A DNA stretch of 64,000 nt from Dehalococcoidia bacterium (GCA_009692725.1 SHYP01000005.1:1-64000), one strand, 5' to 3'. Shown: positions 28,340-40,413, counted from the stretch's first letter. Notes: generated from the sequence alone by a model not told the origin. Made by a program: numbers and translations.

Positions 28340-29713
28340 TTGCCAAGCAGTCATACGACCGGGGGCTCGGCCACCGATGATGCGTCCGAGCTCTGGCAAC
28401 AGGCGCTCCGCCATCTCGCCCAGCTCGTCTCGCCGCAGAACTACGAGACCTGGCTCGCGGGCACCGAAGGCCTGCGCCGCTCGGAGTACCTGCTCGTCGT
28501 CGGCACCCGCTCCGAGTTCATCACGGAGTGGCTCCAGAAGCGCCTGCGCCCGCTGATCGTGCGCACCCTCACCGAGCTTGCCCAGGAACCGCTCGACGTC
28601 CGCTTCGAGCCGCTGCGCTCTGCCGGCGAGAGCGGCCCCGCGTTGCGCGGCCTCGAGGCCGAGCACGACTCCCGCCCGCCGCGCCCGCGCCTGCGCGAGC
28701 GCTACACCTTCGACCATTTCATCATCGGCCCCAGCAACCGCCTTGCCTTCGCCGCCTCGGAGGGCGTCGCCGGCGCGCCTGGGCACCTCTACAACCCGCT
28801 CTTCCTCTACGGCGGCGTCGGCCTCGGCAAGACGCACCTGCTCCAGGCGATCGGCCACCACACCGCCGACGCCGAGCTGAGCGTGGTCTTCCTCTCCGCC
28901 GAGCAGTTCACCAACCAGCTCATCACCGCCATCCAGCAGCGCAAGCAGGAAGAGTTCCGCCGCCGCTACCGCTCCGCCGACGTGCTGCTGATCGATGACA
29001 TCCAGTTCATCGCCGGCAAGGAGCAGACGCAGCAGGAGTTCTTCCACACCTTCAACGAGCTCCACGAGGACGGCCGCCAGATCGTCATCACCTCGGACAA
29101 GAGCCCCGCGCTCATTCCCCAGCTCGAGGAACGCCTGCGCACCCGCTTCGAGTGGGGCATGATCGCCGACATCCAGCCGCCCGACATCGAGACGCGCGTC
29201 GCCATCCTCCACGCCAAGGCCGAAGAGCAACACGCCCGCGTCCCGGACGAGGTCCTGCACGCCATCGCCGCCCGCTTCACCAGCAACATCCGCGAGCTCG
29301 AAGGCTCGCTCACCCGCGTGCTGGCCTTCCAGCGGCTGACCGGCGACCCGCTCAACGCAGAGCTCGTGCAGTCCGCGCTCGCCTCGCTCCAACCGGACGA
29401 GCCCCGCCTCCCCCCTACCCCAGACTTGATCATCGCGGTCGTCTGCCGCTACTTCGGCATCGACCGCGTTGACCTGCTCTCACAGAGCCGCGAGAAGCGC
29501 GTCGCCTACCCGCGCCAGCTCACGATGTACTTCATGCGCGAACTGGCTCAGCGCTCCCTCGTCGAGATCGGCGTCGCGCTCGGCGGCCGCGACCACTCCA
29601 CCGTCCACCACGGCTGGAGCAAGATGCAGCGCTCGCTCGTGATCGACCCGGACACCAAGCGCGACGTCGCCAGCCTCCGCGAACTCATCGAGCGCGCCCG
29701 CCTCGTCGCCTGA
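28340..29713 (+). CDS. dnaA: Chromosomal replication initiator DnaA
   Basis: Binds DnaA boxes and opens the origin. TTG 28340 has GGAGGGG seven bases upstream and gives 457 residues, the normal length; the frame is open to 28250 but that extension is atypical. Domain I starts near ELWQQALRHLAQLVSPQNYETWL. The AAA+ domain has YTFDHFIIGPSNRLAFAA, Walker A GGVGLGKTH and Walker B VLLIDDIQFI. Domain IV has the DNA-binding GGRDHSTVHHG. Confidence 0.96.
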   Translation: MPSSHTTGGSATDDASELWQQALRHLAQLVSPQNYETWLAGTEGLRRSEYLLVVGTRSEFITEWLQKRLRPLIVRTLTELAQEPLDVRFEPLRSAGESGPALRGLEAEHDSRPPRPRLRERYTFDHFIIGPSNRLAFAASEGVAGAPGHLYNPLFLYGGVGLGKTHLLQAIGHHTADAELSVVFLSAEQFTNQLITAIQQRKQEEFRRRYRSADVLLIDDIQFIAGKEQTQQEFFHTFNELHEDGRQIVITSDKSPALIPQLEERLRTRFEWGMIADIQPPDIETRVAILHAKAEEQHARVPDEVLHAIAARFTSNIRELEGSLTRVLAFQRLTGDPLNAELVQSALASLQPDEPRLPPTPDLIIAVVCRYFGIDRVDLLSQSREKRVAYPRQLTMYFMRELAQRSLVEIGVALGGRDHSTVHHGWSKMQRSLVIDPDTKRDVASLRELIERARLVA

Positions 29714-30085
29714 GGCTCAGGCGCTCGAGCCCCGGCAGCCAGCCGCCACGAAACCATCCACGCCGCACGCCGCACGCCGCATAGCTATCTATGCCCTTGT
29801 TGGGACGTGCGCTGCGCTGTGGATATACCAGGGGGGTCTGCCCACAACCCGGTACCCATCGTTGACAAACGCCGGATACATTAACCGCTGAAGTGAATAT
29901 TCAATTACTGCGAGCCAGTCCATCCACACCTGCAAGCACGCCATCCACACCCTGCACTGCCCGCTCGCCCTGCCTGCCACTCATTTCCTCCCTATCCACG
30001 CTCCTACGACTACGATGAATACGTTGCACCTCAATCCAGCTCGCTCGGCACCTTCCACCGCACACCCATCCACTTGCGGGGATAG
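29714..30085. other. Probable replication origin with DnaA-box-like sites
   Basis: The dnaA-obg gap. Five sites resemble TTATCCACA: TGTGGATAT 29818-29826 (reverse), CCATCCACA 29920-29928, CCATCCACA 29941-29949, CTATCCACG 29992-30000 and CCATCCACT 30066-30074. An unusually AT-rich stretch for this genome, about 29870-29910 (TACATTAACCG, GAATATTCAATTACTG), could be the unwinding element. The location beside dnaA fits. None of the boxes is an exact consensus. Confidence 0.7.
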
Positions 30086-31372
<1,287 letters not shown>

Positions 31373-31374
31373 CG

Positions 31375-31989
31375 GTGCGCACGGGCGTGCTGGGTGGCAC
31401 CTTCGACCCGCCACACCTCGCGCACCTCGTGCTCGGCGCCGCCGCGTGGCGGGCGCTGCAGCTGGACCGCGTGCTGTTCGTGCCGGCAGGCGAGCCGTGG
31501 CGCAAGACCGAACGCAGCGTGACGCCCTCCGCCCTCCGCCTCGAGCTCGTGCGGGCCGCTGTCGCACCGCTGCCGTGGGCCGAGGTCAGCACCATCGAGG
31601 TCGACCGCAGCGGGCCGACGTACACGGCCGACACGTTGCGCGAGCTCGCGGGTGCAGGCGGCGACTGGTGGTTCCTGCTGGGCGCCGACGCCCTCGCCGA
31701 CCTGCCTCGCTGGCACGAGCCCACCGCGATCATCGCGCTGGCAAGGCTGGGCCTTGCCTCCCGCGCGCTGGACGCCTCGACAGCGGGGGGGCCCTCTGCG
31801 GCGGCCGAAGCGCAACTGCCCGGCCTCGCGCAGCGCATCGCCGAACGCATCGACGTAGTGCCGATGCCGCCGCTCGAGATCGCCGCGACCGACCTGCGCG
31901 CGCGCATTCGCGACGGCCGCCCGACGCGTTACCTGCTCCCGGAGGCGGTACGTGCGCTCATCGACCAGCACGCCCTCTACCGCGACTAG
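31375..31989 (+). CDS. nadD: Nicotinate-nucleotide adenylyltransferase
   Basis: Forms deamido-NAD. GTG 31375, with GGAGGG upstream and two bases past the obg stop, gives 204 residues starting (M)RTGVLGGTFDPPHLAH with the GTFDPxH nucleotidyl motif; FLLGADALADLPRWHEP and the C-terminal RYLLPEAVRALI follow. The frame is open upstream inside obg but that part is not NadD. The stop overlaps the stop of the convergent methyltransferase by four bases. Confidence 0.93.
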   Translation: MRTGVLGGTFDPPHLAHLVLGAAAWRALQLDRVLFVPAGEPWRKTERSVTPSALRLELVRAAVAPLPWAEVSTIEVDRSGPTYTADTLRELAGAGGDWWFLLGADALADLPRWHEPTAIIALARLGLASRALDASTAGGPSAAAEAQLPGLAQRIAERIDVVPMPPLEIAATDLRARIRDGRPTRYLLPEAVRALIDQHALYRD

Positions 31990-32753
31990 CCCGTCGGGGC
32001 AGCGGGTGTTTCACGTGAAACATCAGTTCGCTCCGGCGCGGCCCCGGCGTGCCAGCCTTCCGGGGCACGGCCCAGCAACACTGAGGCGCGCGGGATCGGC
32101 GGCAGCAGGAACGGTCGCAGTCGCGCCGGGCGCACCAGCTCGAACCCGGCAGCGCGCCCGGCCGCGACGAGTGCACCCGTCGAGCGCAGCCGTGGCGCCC
32201 GCACCGCCGGCGAGAGCCAGCGCTCGTTCCAGCGATCGAGGCGCGCGCTGCCGGACGGCGCGAACTCCCACAGCAGCGCCAGCCCGCCCGGTGCGAGCAC
32301 CCGCCGCACCTCCCCCAGCGTCGTGACGAGCTCGCTGTCGTCGAGGTGCTTGAGCACGTAGCCCGCGGTCACCACCTCGAAGCTGCCGCTGGCGAACGGC
32401 AGCGCCGTCGCGCTCGCTCGCGCCAGGCTCACGCGCCGGGCGACCTGCGCCAGGTTGTTCAGAAGGTCGCGTCGCGCGAAGCTCAGCGCCGCCCCCGAGA
32501 AGTCCACGCCGACCGGCGGCTGCACGAAGCGCACCCGGTCCGCCACGAGCCGCAGCAGCCCCGCGCGCCCGCAGCCGATATCGAGCCAGCGCTGCTCGGG
32601 CTGTACGCGCAGCTCCTCCGGCAGGCGCAGCAGCGGGGTGTTCACCAGCCACTGCCCGGTGCCGCTCATCGCCCAGCGGATCGCCGCGCCGCTCAGGCTG
32701 CCCCCGCGCAACCAGCGCTCGTACTCACGTCCCCGCTCGGCTTCAGCTGGCAT
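31986..32753 (-). CDS. Class I SAM-dependent methyltransferase
   Basis: 255 residues from ATG 32753. Motif I is WLDIGCGRAGLL; GVDFSGAALSFARRDL and ALPFASGSFEVVTAGYVLKH follow, the UbiE/Coq5-like pattern. The substrate is unknown. The C-terminal codons for DVSRET contain a perfect parS site (32007-32022), so the last residues may be set by the DNA signal rather than by protein function. It converges with nadD. Confidence 0.82.
   Translation of the reverse strand: MPAEAERGREYERWLRGGSLSGAAIRWAMSGTGQWLVNTPLLRLPEELRVQPEQRWLDIGCGRAGLLRLVADRVRFVQPPVGVDFSGAALSFARRDLLNNLAQVARRVSLARASATALPFASGSFEVVTAGYVLKHLDDSELVTTLGEVRRVLAPGGLALLWEFAPSGSARLDRWNERWLSPAVRAPRLRSTGALVAAGRAAGFELVRPARLRPFLLPPIPRASVLLGRAPEGWHAGAAPERTDVSRETPAAPTG
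32007..32022. promoter_or_regulatory. parS centromere site for ParB
   Basis: TGTTTCACGTGAAACA is an exact match to the conserved 16-base parS palindrome. It lies inside the 3' end of the methyltransferase gene, about 2 kb from the putative origin, where parS sites normally cluster. parA and parB are not in the window. Confidence 0.93.
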
Positions 32754-32776
32754 CGCGGGCGATCCTAGCAGCCCGC

Positions 32777-33229
32777 TCAGTCGAGGCGGAACGTGAGACG
32801 GACGCGCGCGCCGTGCTCGGCGGCCCAGACGCTCATCGCGGCGAGCTCGTCGAGGCGGTCCCCTAGCGTGTCGTAGCCCTCGACGAGCTCGCGCAGCTCG
32901 GCGTCGTCGGAGCGGAGCGCCGCAGCGGCAGCCGTGCACGCCGCGGCGAGCGGCAGCGCGTCCTGCCACGCGTGGTCGAGCTGGTGGCGGTCGTCGTCGT
33001 CCTCGACGTCACGGTCGGCATACGTCGTCAGCGGGCGCATGTCGACCTTGTGCCGGCGCTGGAGGTGCAGCGCCGCGCGCGCGAGCTCATGCGTGCCGCC
33101 CAAGCGCACCGAGTACGCCCAGGACATGAAGGAGAGCAGCACGGTGGGGTCGCCGGCGAAGCCGAGCGGACACGGCTCGCCGGCGTCGAACTCGACGTGG
33201 AGGCCGTGACTCGGGGTGAATAGAGGCAT
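32777..33229 (-). CDS. Hypothetical protein
   Basis: 150 residues from ATG 33229 (AGGA nearby). The sequence MPLFTPSHGLHVEFDAG, a stretch LGFAGDPTVLLSFMSWAYSV, an acidic DRDVEDDDDRHQLDH and a helical C-terminus show no motif I recognise; it looks soluble. It lies 23 bases before the methyltransferase gene and after the small membrane gene that follows gyrB, so it may be on the gyrB transcript. Confidence 0.6.
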   Translation of the reverse strand: MPLFTPSHGLHVEFDAGEPCPLGFAGDPTVLLSFMSWAYSVRLGGTHELARAALHLQRRHKVDMRPLTTYADRDVEDDDDRHQLDHAWQDALPLAAACTAAAAALRSDDAELRELVEGYDTLGDRLDELAAMSVWAAEHGARVRLTFRLD

Positions 33230-33240
33230 CCAGAGTCCTG

Positions 33241-33516
33241 TTAGTTGGTGTACGCGGAACCCGCAGCCGATGCCCATATGAGGAGGAACCAGAGCGGTAG
33301 GGCTCCGAAGCCGATTCCAACCAGGGTGCTGGTCCAGCGCACCGAGCGAACGAACGGCGCGGCGGCGAACGCGAATGGTGTGGCGGCACAGCAGACGTGG
33401 AACGTGATCATGAACATGGCGGAAACACGTTCAGTCGCGCCGAACCAGCTCGCCGCAGCACCCAAGATCGCCAAGAGCAGCGCCGCAGTGGAGGCAGTGA
33501 CCTTCCACGCGCGCAT
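33241..33516 (-). CDS. Small membrane protein, unknown function
   Basis: 91 residues from ATG 33516 with three hydrophobic segments (about 8-25, 33-55 and 64-84). FGALPLWFLLIWASAAGSAYTN ends it. No family is recognised. The start is five bases after the gyrB stop, so it is likely read from the gyrB transcript. Confidence 0.6.
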   Translation of the reverse strand: MRAWKVTASTAALLLAILGAAASWFGATERVSAMFMITFHVCCAATPFAFAAAPFVRSVRWTSTLVGIGFGALPLWFLLIWASAAGSAYTN

Positions 33517-33521
33517 CGGTG

Positions 33522-35711
<2,190 letters not shown>

Positions 35712-35725
35712 CTATCATCGGCGGC

Positions 35726-36163
35726 ATGCACGGAATCACGCTTGCGCCGATCGGCGCCGTCGAGGGCGCGGGCGACGACGTCGCGCGGCAGGACTGGTCG
35801 CGCGTACGCAGCGCCATCCGCCTGCGCTCCAACCTGGCCGAGGCGCTGCTCGGCCTCGGCGGCTACTCACACGTGATCGTCATCGCCTGGCTCGACCGCA
35901 TCCCCGCGGAGCTGCGCGAGCGGCGCCAAGCCTACCCTGCTGGCGACGAGCGCCTACCGCTGCAGGGCGCCCTCGCGCTGCGTGGCGGCGCGCGCCCGAA
36001 CCCGCTCGCCGTGACCGTCTGCCGCCTGCTCGCGGTCGAGGGCGAGCTGCTGCGCCTCGAAGGCCTCGACCTCGTCGACGGCACGCCGGTGCTGGACGTG
36101 AAGCCGTACATCCCGCACTACGACGCGGTGGGGAAGGCGACGATTCCGCGCTGGGCGCGATAA
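35726..36163 (+). CDS. trmO: tRNA (N6-threonylcarbamoyladenosine37-N6)-methyltransferase TrmO-like
   Basis: 145 residues of the TsaA/UPF0066 beta-barrel family. GYSHVIVIAWLDRI, LRGGARPNPLAVTVCRLLAV and DGTPVLDVKPYIPHYDAV are its signature. It methylates t6A37 in tRNA-Thr using S-adenosylmethionine. The short form lacks the C-terminal extension of the E. coli enzyme. No close operon partner is seen. Confidence 0.85.
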   Translation: MHGITLAPIGAVEGAGDDVARQDWSRVRSAIRLRSNLAEALLGLGGYSHVIVIAWLDRIPAELRERRQAYPAGDERLPLQGALALRGGARPNPLAVTVCRLLAVEGELLRLEGLDLVDGTPVLDVKPYIPHYDAVGKATIPRWAR

Positions 36164-36212
36164 CGCGCTGGTGCCAGCGCCCCGGGGCTTGCTGAGGTCG
36201 CTGTCCGGGTCA

Positions 36213-37002
36213 CTACGCTGGCCGCCGGCCCCGGGCGATGACTTGAAGCGGTCCCCACCAGCGGAGCTCCGGGTTGTCGTACACGGAGAGCGCGGATTCG
36301 ACTTCGGCGGCATCGAGCTCACCGGCCGCAGCCATCGGAACGAGCGACGCGGCGGCGGTGCGCCGCCAGAACGTCGCCCAGTCGGTCGCGCCGCGGAGGA
36401 AGAGCTGGTAGGAGTCAATGTCGACGTCGCTGAGACCGCGGCTGAGGAGCATGCATGGGAGGCGAGTGGCCAACGTGAGGTCCTGGCCCGCCCGCAGCTC
36501 GGCCACCCTGCGGTGCCTCACGACCCATTCGAACCGCTCCGCAAGTTCAGGAGGCGTGCTCTCGTCGGGCACTTCGCGCCGGAAATCGGCGCTGTGGACC
36601 ACGGCCCAGCTGCCGGGCCTGAGCGAGCCGACGAGCGCGTCCAGCACGGCCTCTCGTTCCGGGATGTGAATGAGCACCGCGCGCGAACACGATGTCGAAC
36701 GCGTCGTGCTCGAGATCGTGCGCGACGATATCGACCTTGCGCACTTCGAGGTTGGGGTGGCCCAGACGCTCGACGTTCTGCGTGTCGAGGTCGATCGCGA
36801 CTACCCGACCCGTTGGTCCCACGCTCCGGCACAACCAGTCCGTCATCGACCCGCCGCCGGCGCCGAGGTCCAGGCACGCCCAGCGCTCGGCGATGCCGAG
36901 GCGCTCGATCACCGCGATGTGGTGCTCGTCGTTGGCAGCGAGCTGGCGCAGGCGCGCCTGCCCGGCTTCGCCCTGGTCGAGGTAGTAGTTTCCGGTCGTC
37001 AC
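36213..37002 (-). pseudogene. Frameshifted UbiE-like methyltransferase
   Basis: From GTG 37002: TTGNYYLDQGEAGQARLRQL, then motif I CLDLGAGGGSMTDWL and AIDLDTQNVERLGHPNL, reaching AFDIVFAR. The expected continuation VLIHIPEREAVLDAL is in another frame and runs to the stop at 36213. The slip is in a CG repeat at about 36674-36688. 790 bases is one over a multiple of three. Either a contraction in the repeat or a sequencing error. The substrate is unknown. Confidence 0.72.
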
Positions 37003-37089
37003 GGCGGCAGTGTAGCGCCGCCTGCCGACAGACCGCGCAGCTCGGCCAGTCTGCTTGCCCCGCCACGTCCCCGCACCGAGACTAACCCC

Positions 37090-38181
37090 ATGGACCTTGG
37101 CATCATCGGGCTCACACGCGCAGGCAAGACGTCGTTCTTCAACGCGGTGACGCGGGGGGAGGCGCAGGTCGGGGCGTTCAGCGCGCAGACCGAGCCGAAC
37201 GTCGGCGTCGCGCGCGTGCCCGACGCGCGCGTCGACGCGCTCGCTCGCGTCTACGCGCCCAAGAAGACCACGTACGCCGAGATCCGCTGGGTGGACTACC
37301 CCGTGGGCGGATTCGGCGCTGAGGGGCCAGGCGCACGCTTCGTTGCCGAGATCGCGGGCCTCGATGCGCTCGTGCACGTGGTGCGCGCGTTCGACGACGA
37401 GGCGGTGCCACACCCGCTCGTCACCATCGACCCCGCGCGCGACATCGAGTCGCTCGACCTGGAGCTCGCGTTCGCGGACCTCGCGCTGATCGAGCGGCGG
37501 CTCGGACGCATCGAGGCGGAGCTGCGCTCGGTGAAGGCGGGCGAGCGGGGGCGCCTCGAGGCGGACCGCGCGCTGCTCGTGCGCCTGCAAGGGGAGCTCG
37601 AGGCGGGGCGGGCCGTGCGCGGCGTGACGCTCAACGAGGCCGAGCGCAGGCAGCTCGCGATGTACCAGTTCGTGACGCGGCTGCCGGTGCTGCTGGTCGT
37701 GAACATCGGCGAGGGCCAGCTTGCGGACGCGGCGGCGATCGAGGCGGAGTACGCGGCGCGCTTCGGCGGGCCGGGCGTCGCGGTGGCGGCTCTGTGCGCG
37801 AAGCTCGAGGCGGAGCTCGCGCTGCTCGACGCGGGCGAGGCGGCGGAGTTCAGGCGCGACCTCGGCCTGCCGGCGGAGTCACCGCTGGACCGCGCGATCC
37901 AGGCGGCGTACGCGCTGCTCGGGCTGCACTCCTTCCTGACCGCGGGCGAGGACGAGTGCCGCGCCTGGCCCGTGCGGCGCGGCGCGACCGCGCCCGAGGC
38001 CGCCGGCCGCATCCACTCGGACCTCGAGCGCGGCTTCATCCGCGCGGAGGTGGCGGCCTGGGACGAGCTGGTCGCCGCGGGCTCGATCGCGGAGCTGAAG
38101 AAGCGCGGCCGGCTGCGCACCGAGGGCAAGAGCTACGAGGTGCACGACGGTGACGTGCTGAACATCCTCTTCAACTTGTAG
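37090..38181 (+). CDS. ychF: YchF/OLA1-family P-loop nucleotidase
   Basis: 363 residues from ATG 37090. The P-loop is GLTRAGKTSFFNAV rather than the usual GxPNVGKSTLFNAL; switch/G3 is WVDYPVGGFGAEG; a coiled-coil region (about 125-190) is followed by VVNIGEG in place of NKxD and a C-terminal TGS domain (SFLTAGEDECRAWPVRRG, ending HDGDVLNILFNL). The family binds ATP more than GTP and associates with ribosomes. The P-loop and G4 differences make it a divergent member. Confidence 0.85.
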   Translation: MDLGIIGLTRAGKTSFFNAVTRGEAQVGAFSAQTEPNVGVARVPDARVDALARVYAPKKTTYAEIRWVDYPVGGFGAEGPGARFVAEIAGLDALVHVVRAFDDEAVPHPLVTIDPARDIESLDLELAFADLALIERRLGRIEAELRSVKAGERGRLEADRALLVRLQGELEAGRAVRGVTLNEAERRQLAMYQFVTRLPVLLVVNIGEGQLADAAAIEAEYAARFGGPGVAVAALCAKLEAELALLDAGEAAEFRRDLGLPAESPLDRAIQAAYALLGLHSFLTAGEDECRAWPVRRGATAPEAAGRIHSDLERGFIRAEVAAWDELVAAGSIAELKKRGRLRTEGKSYEVHDGDVLNILFNL

Positions 38182-38208
38182 GGAGGACCCCCCACCCACC
38201 CTTGAGAA

Positions 38209-38225
38209 CGGGGGCTGCGCCCCCG
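38209..38225. terminator. GC hairpin after ychF
   Basis: CGGGGGC-TGC-GCCCCCG, 28 bases after the ychF stop. There is no T-run, so terminator function is tentative. Confidence 0.4.
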
Positions 38226-38385
38226 GGCCCGCCGAACAGCTGAGCCTTGGCGCCGCCGATGCACGCAAGCGGGGGGTGGTTCAGCCGCGACGCAGTCAAG
38301 CCGAGAGCGCGCCCGCCGACCGACGCATGCTATCCCGGCCCTGGCAAGTGACGAGGTGCTGGTAGCGCCGAAGCCGGAGCCGCCC

Positions 38386-38400
38386 GTCACGGCGAGTGAC
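38386..38400 (-). repeat. GTCAC-N5-GTGAC element, copy 3
   Basis: Minus strand GTCACTCGCCGTGAC followed by GGGC. This copy is the exception: it lies 40 bases upstream of a plus-strand gene and no gene end abuts it. Confidence 0.6.
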
Positions 38401-38440
38401 TGACCTATCATGCTTGGGTGGCGGGCGCGGGAGGCAGGGC

Positions 38441-39307
38441 ATGACGGAGTCGTGGGTGGGGGCCGGCGGCTCTGCGCTGGGCGCGATCATGACCGAGGTC
38501 GAGCGCGCGCTCGGCGGTGGCGCGGCCGTCGTAGTCGCGACCGTAGTGCACGCGGGCGTGGCCGAGCTGCAGGTGGGCGGCAAACTGCTCGTGCGGCGCG
38601 ACGGCACGAGCATCGGTGCGATCGACCCGGCCATCGACGGCCCGGTGCAGGAGGCGGCGCTCGCGGCCTTCGACGCGTTCCCCCGCGTGATGGCGCAGAC
38701 GCTCTACGTGGGCGCCGACGGGCGCAGCACGCTGCGCCGCTCGCAGGCGCGCGCCGACGACGCGCAGCTGCTGTTCGAGCTCTACATGGCGCCCTCGAAG
38801 CTCGTGATCGTCGGCGGCGGCCACGTGGGCCTGGCGATCGCGCGGCTCGGCGAGCTCGTCGGCTTCACGATCGCGGTGCTCGACGACCGCGAGGAGTTCG
38901 CGAACAGCGAGCGCTTCGCGATGGCCGACGAGGTCGTGCGCGGCGAGATCGGCCCGTCGCTCGACGCGATGCGCATCGACGACAGCTGCTACGTGGTGCT
39001 CGTCTCTCGCGGCCACATGCAGGATGCGATCGCGCTGCGCCACGTGGCGGAGCGCAGCGCCGCGTACGTCGGCATGATCGGCAGCCGGCGGCGCACCGCG
39101 ACGGTGCTGGAGCAGCTGGCCGCCGAGGGCGTATCGAGCGCTGCGCTTGAGCGCGTGCACACCCCGATCGGCCTCGACATCGGCGCGGAGACGCCGGAGG
39201 AGATCGCGCTGGCGATCCTCGCGGAGATGGTGCTCGTGCGGAATGGCGGCAGCGGACGCCAGCTCTCGAAATTGCCGAACCGGCGCGCGGCGGAGCGCGG
39301 CGACTAG
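38441..39307 (+). CDS. XdhC/CoxI-family protein with Rossmann C-domain
   Basis: 288 residues from ATG 38441, with GGAGG upstream. The N-terminal 95 residues are a weak XdhC_CoxI domain (GKLLVRRDGTSIGAI; the usual GGGCxE is replaced by IDPAIDG). The C-terminal domain has the Rossmann loop LVIVGGGHVGLAIARLG and VGMIGSRRRTATVLEQL with HTPIGLDIGAETPEEIALAI. Relatives deliver or sulfurate molybdenum cofactor for xanthine/CO dehydrogenases. No such dehydrogenase is in the window. Confidence 0.85.
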   Translation: MTESWVGAGGSALGAIMTEVERALGGGAAVVVATVVHAGVAELQVGGKLLVRRDGTSIGAIDPAIDGPVQEAALAAFDAFPRVMAQTLYVGADGRSTLRRSQARADDAQLLFELYMAPSKLVIVGGGHVGLAIARLGELVGFTIAVLDDREEFANSERFAMADEVVRGEIGPSLDAMRIDDSCYVVLVSRGHMQDAIALRHVAERSAAYVGMIGSRRRTATVLEQLAAEGVSSAALERVHTPIGLDIGAETPEEIALAILAEMVLVRNGGSGRQLSKLPNRRAAERGD

Positions 39308-39691
39308 CCGTGGCGCTTCAGGGGCACTAGCGCGGCGATGGTACTATCTGCGCAGTCCGAGCGGCCTGCGACGGTCGGCGCGGACTGCGTACGCCAGCCC
39401 CTTCCGAGTCGGGAGTCGTCCCTCTCGGGGGTATCCCTCTGGGGCAGGGAGGCCGAGCAATCGGCCTTCGTGCTATCCGCTCACAAATCGCACGACTGGC
39501 GCTGCCCGTGAACGTGAAACGCGCCGGAAGGCCGAGGCCGCACCGGCGCGCCTACCCCCCTCGTGGGGGTATCCCTCTACAGCGAGTACGGCAGCGGTCG
39601 CGCCGAGGATTCAACCCCCTGCGTCGAGTCCCCCGAGCCCGGGCGGACGCGCGCGCAGTATACTCGGGGCCACAGATGGAGGCAGAGCGCG
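39308..39691 (+). other. Gene-free region between the two XdhC-type genes, possibly structured RNA
   Basis: 384 bases without a credible gene. GGGGGTATCCCTCT occurs twice about 140 bases apart, near 39427 and 39566. The second copy closes a hairpin ACCCCC-CTCGT-GGGGGT. The region also has GGCCGAGCAATCGGCC-like pairing near 39450. It could be a leader RNA for the following gene; I cannot match it to a known riboswitch. Confidence 0.35.
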
Positions 39692-40006
39692 ATGTCGCGA
39701 GAGCTGTTCACGGAGATTCTGCAGGCGCGTGAGAGCGGTGAGGCCCGCGTGCTGGCGACGGTCGCCTCGGCGCGCGGCTCGACGCCGCGCGGGCCCGGCG
39801 CGCACCTGCTGCTGCGCCCGGACGGCAGCTTCGCCGGCACCATCGGCGGCGGCTGCGGCGAGGCAGAGGTGTGGCAGGAGGCGATGGAGACGATGGCCGA
39901 CGGCCGCCCGCGCATCGTCGTGGTCGACCTCACCGAGCCCGTCGATGGCGAGGACAAGATCTGCGGCGGCGTGATGGAAGTCTTCATCGAGCGCGTCTCG
40001 GGCTAG
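39692..40006 (+). CDS. XdhC/CoxI N-domain protein
   Basis: 104 residues from ATG 39692. RVLATVASARGSTPRGPGAH, LLLRPDGSFAGTIGGGCGEA and the end KICGGVMEVFIERVSG are the complete XdhC_CoxI signature, with the conserved Cys in GGGCGEAE and in CGG. It lacks the Rossmann domain, which is carried by the gene upstream. The two may act as a split XdhC in molybdenum enzyme maturation. Confidence 0.85.
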   Translation: MSRELFTEILQARESGEARVLATVASARGSTPRGPGAHLLLRPDGSFAGTIGGGCGEAEVWQEAMETMADGRPRIVVVDLTEPVDGEDKICGGVMEVFIERVSG

Positions 40007-40169
40007 CGAGCAGCATCCGCGCGACGCGCGGCGCGCGTACCACCGCCACCGGCGCACGTAGCCGGCGGGCCGCAGCGCTGCCACGAGGGGTGTAGGATCG
40101 ATCAGCGCGCGGCGACCGCCCCAGGCTCGGGCCCGTGATGCGGGCGCCGGATGCGGAAGAAGGTGGCAG

Positions 40170-40388
40170 ATGTTCGGTAGTCTCGGCTGGCAAGAACTGC
40201 TCATCGTCTTGGTGATCCTCGCGCTCGTGTTCGGCGCGTCGCGCGTCGCAGACCTCGGCGGGGCGCTCGGGCGCGGCATCCGCGAATTCCGTTCCGAGGC
40301 AGTCAGCAAGGGCGACGACGACGATGGCAAGAAGGCCGGCACCGGCACGACCGCCGCGGGCGAGACGCCACGCGACAAGTCTGGCTAA
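40170..40388 (+). CDS. tatA: Sec-independent protein translocase TatA/E
   Basis: 72 residues. Short N-terminus, one membrane helix (about 6-22; GWQELLIVLVILALVFGASR), then the amphipathic helix VADLGGALGRGIREFRSEAV and a charged tail. The pattern is TatA with the usual LPxLG hinge replaced by VADLGGALG. It exports folded proteins with twin-Arg signals; candidates in the window are the Rieske protein and the M23 peptidase. tatC is not here. Confidence 0.9.
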   Translation: MFGSLGWQELLIVLVILALVFGASRVADLGGALGRGIREFRSEAVSKGDDDDGKKAGTGTTAAGETPRDKSG

Positions 40389-40413
40389 CGGCTCCGCCCC
40401 CGTCATCATCACT

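Noticed and set aside
28277..29392. Minus-strand frame opposite dnaA
   Set aside because: Antisense to well-conserved dnaA; no family features.
36196..36215. Sixth GTCAC element (CGGGTCACTACGCTGG)
   Set aside because: Only the left arm matches and the right arm is missing.
39508..39732. Short Arg-rich frame in the XdhC spacer
   Set aside because: No ribosome site, low-complexity Arg/Pro content, and it runs into the next gene in another frame.
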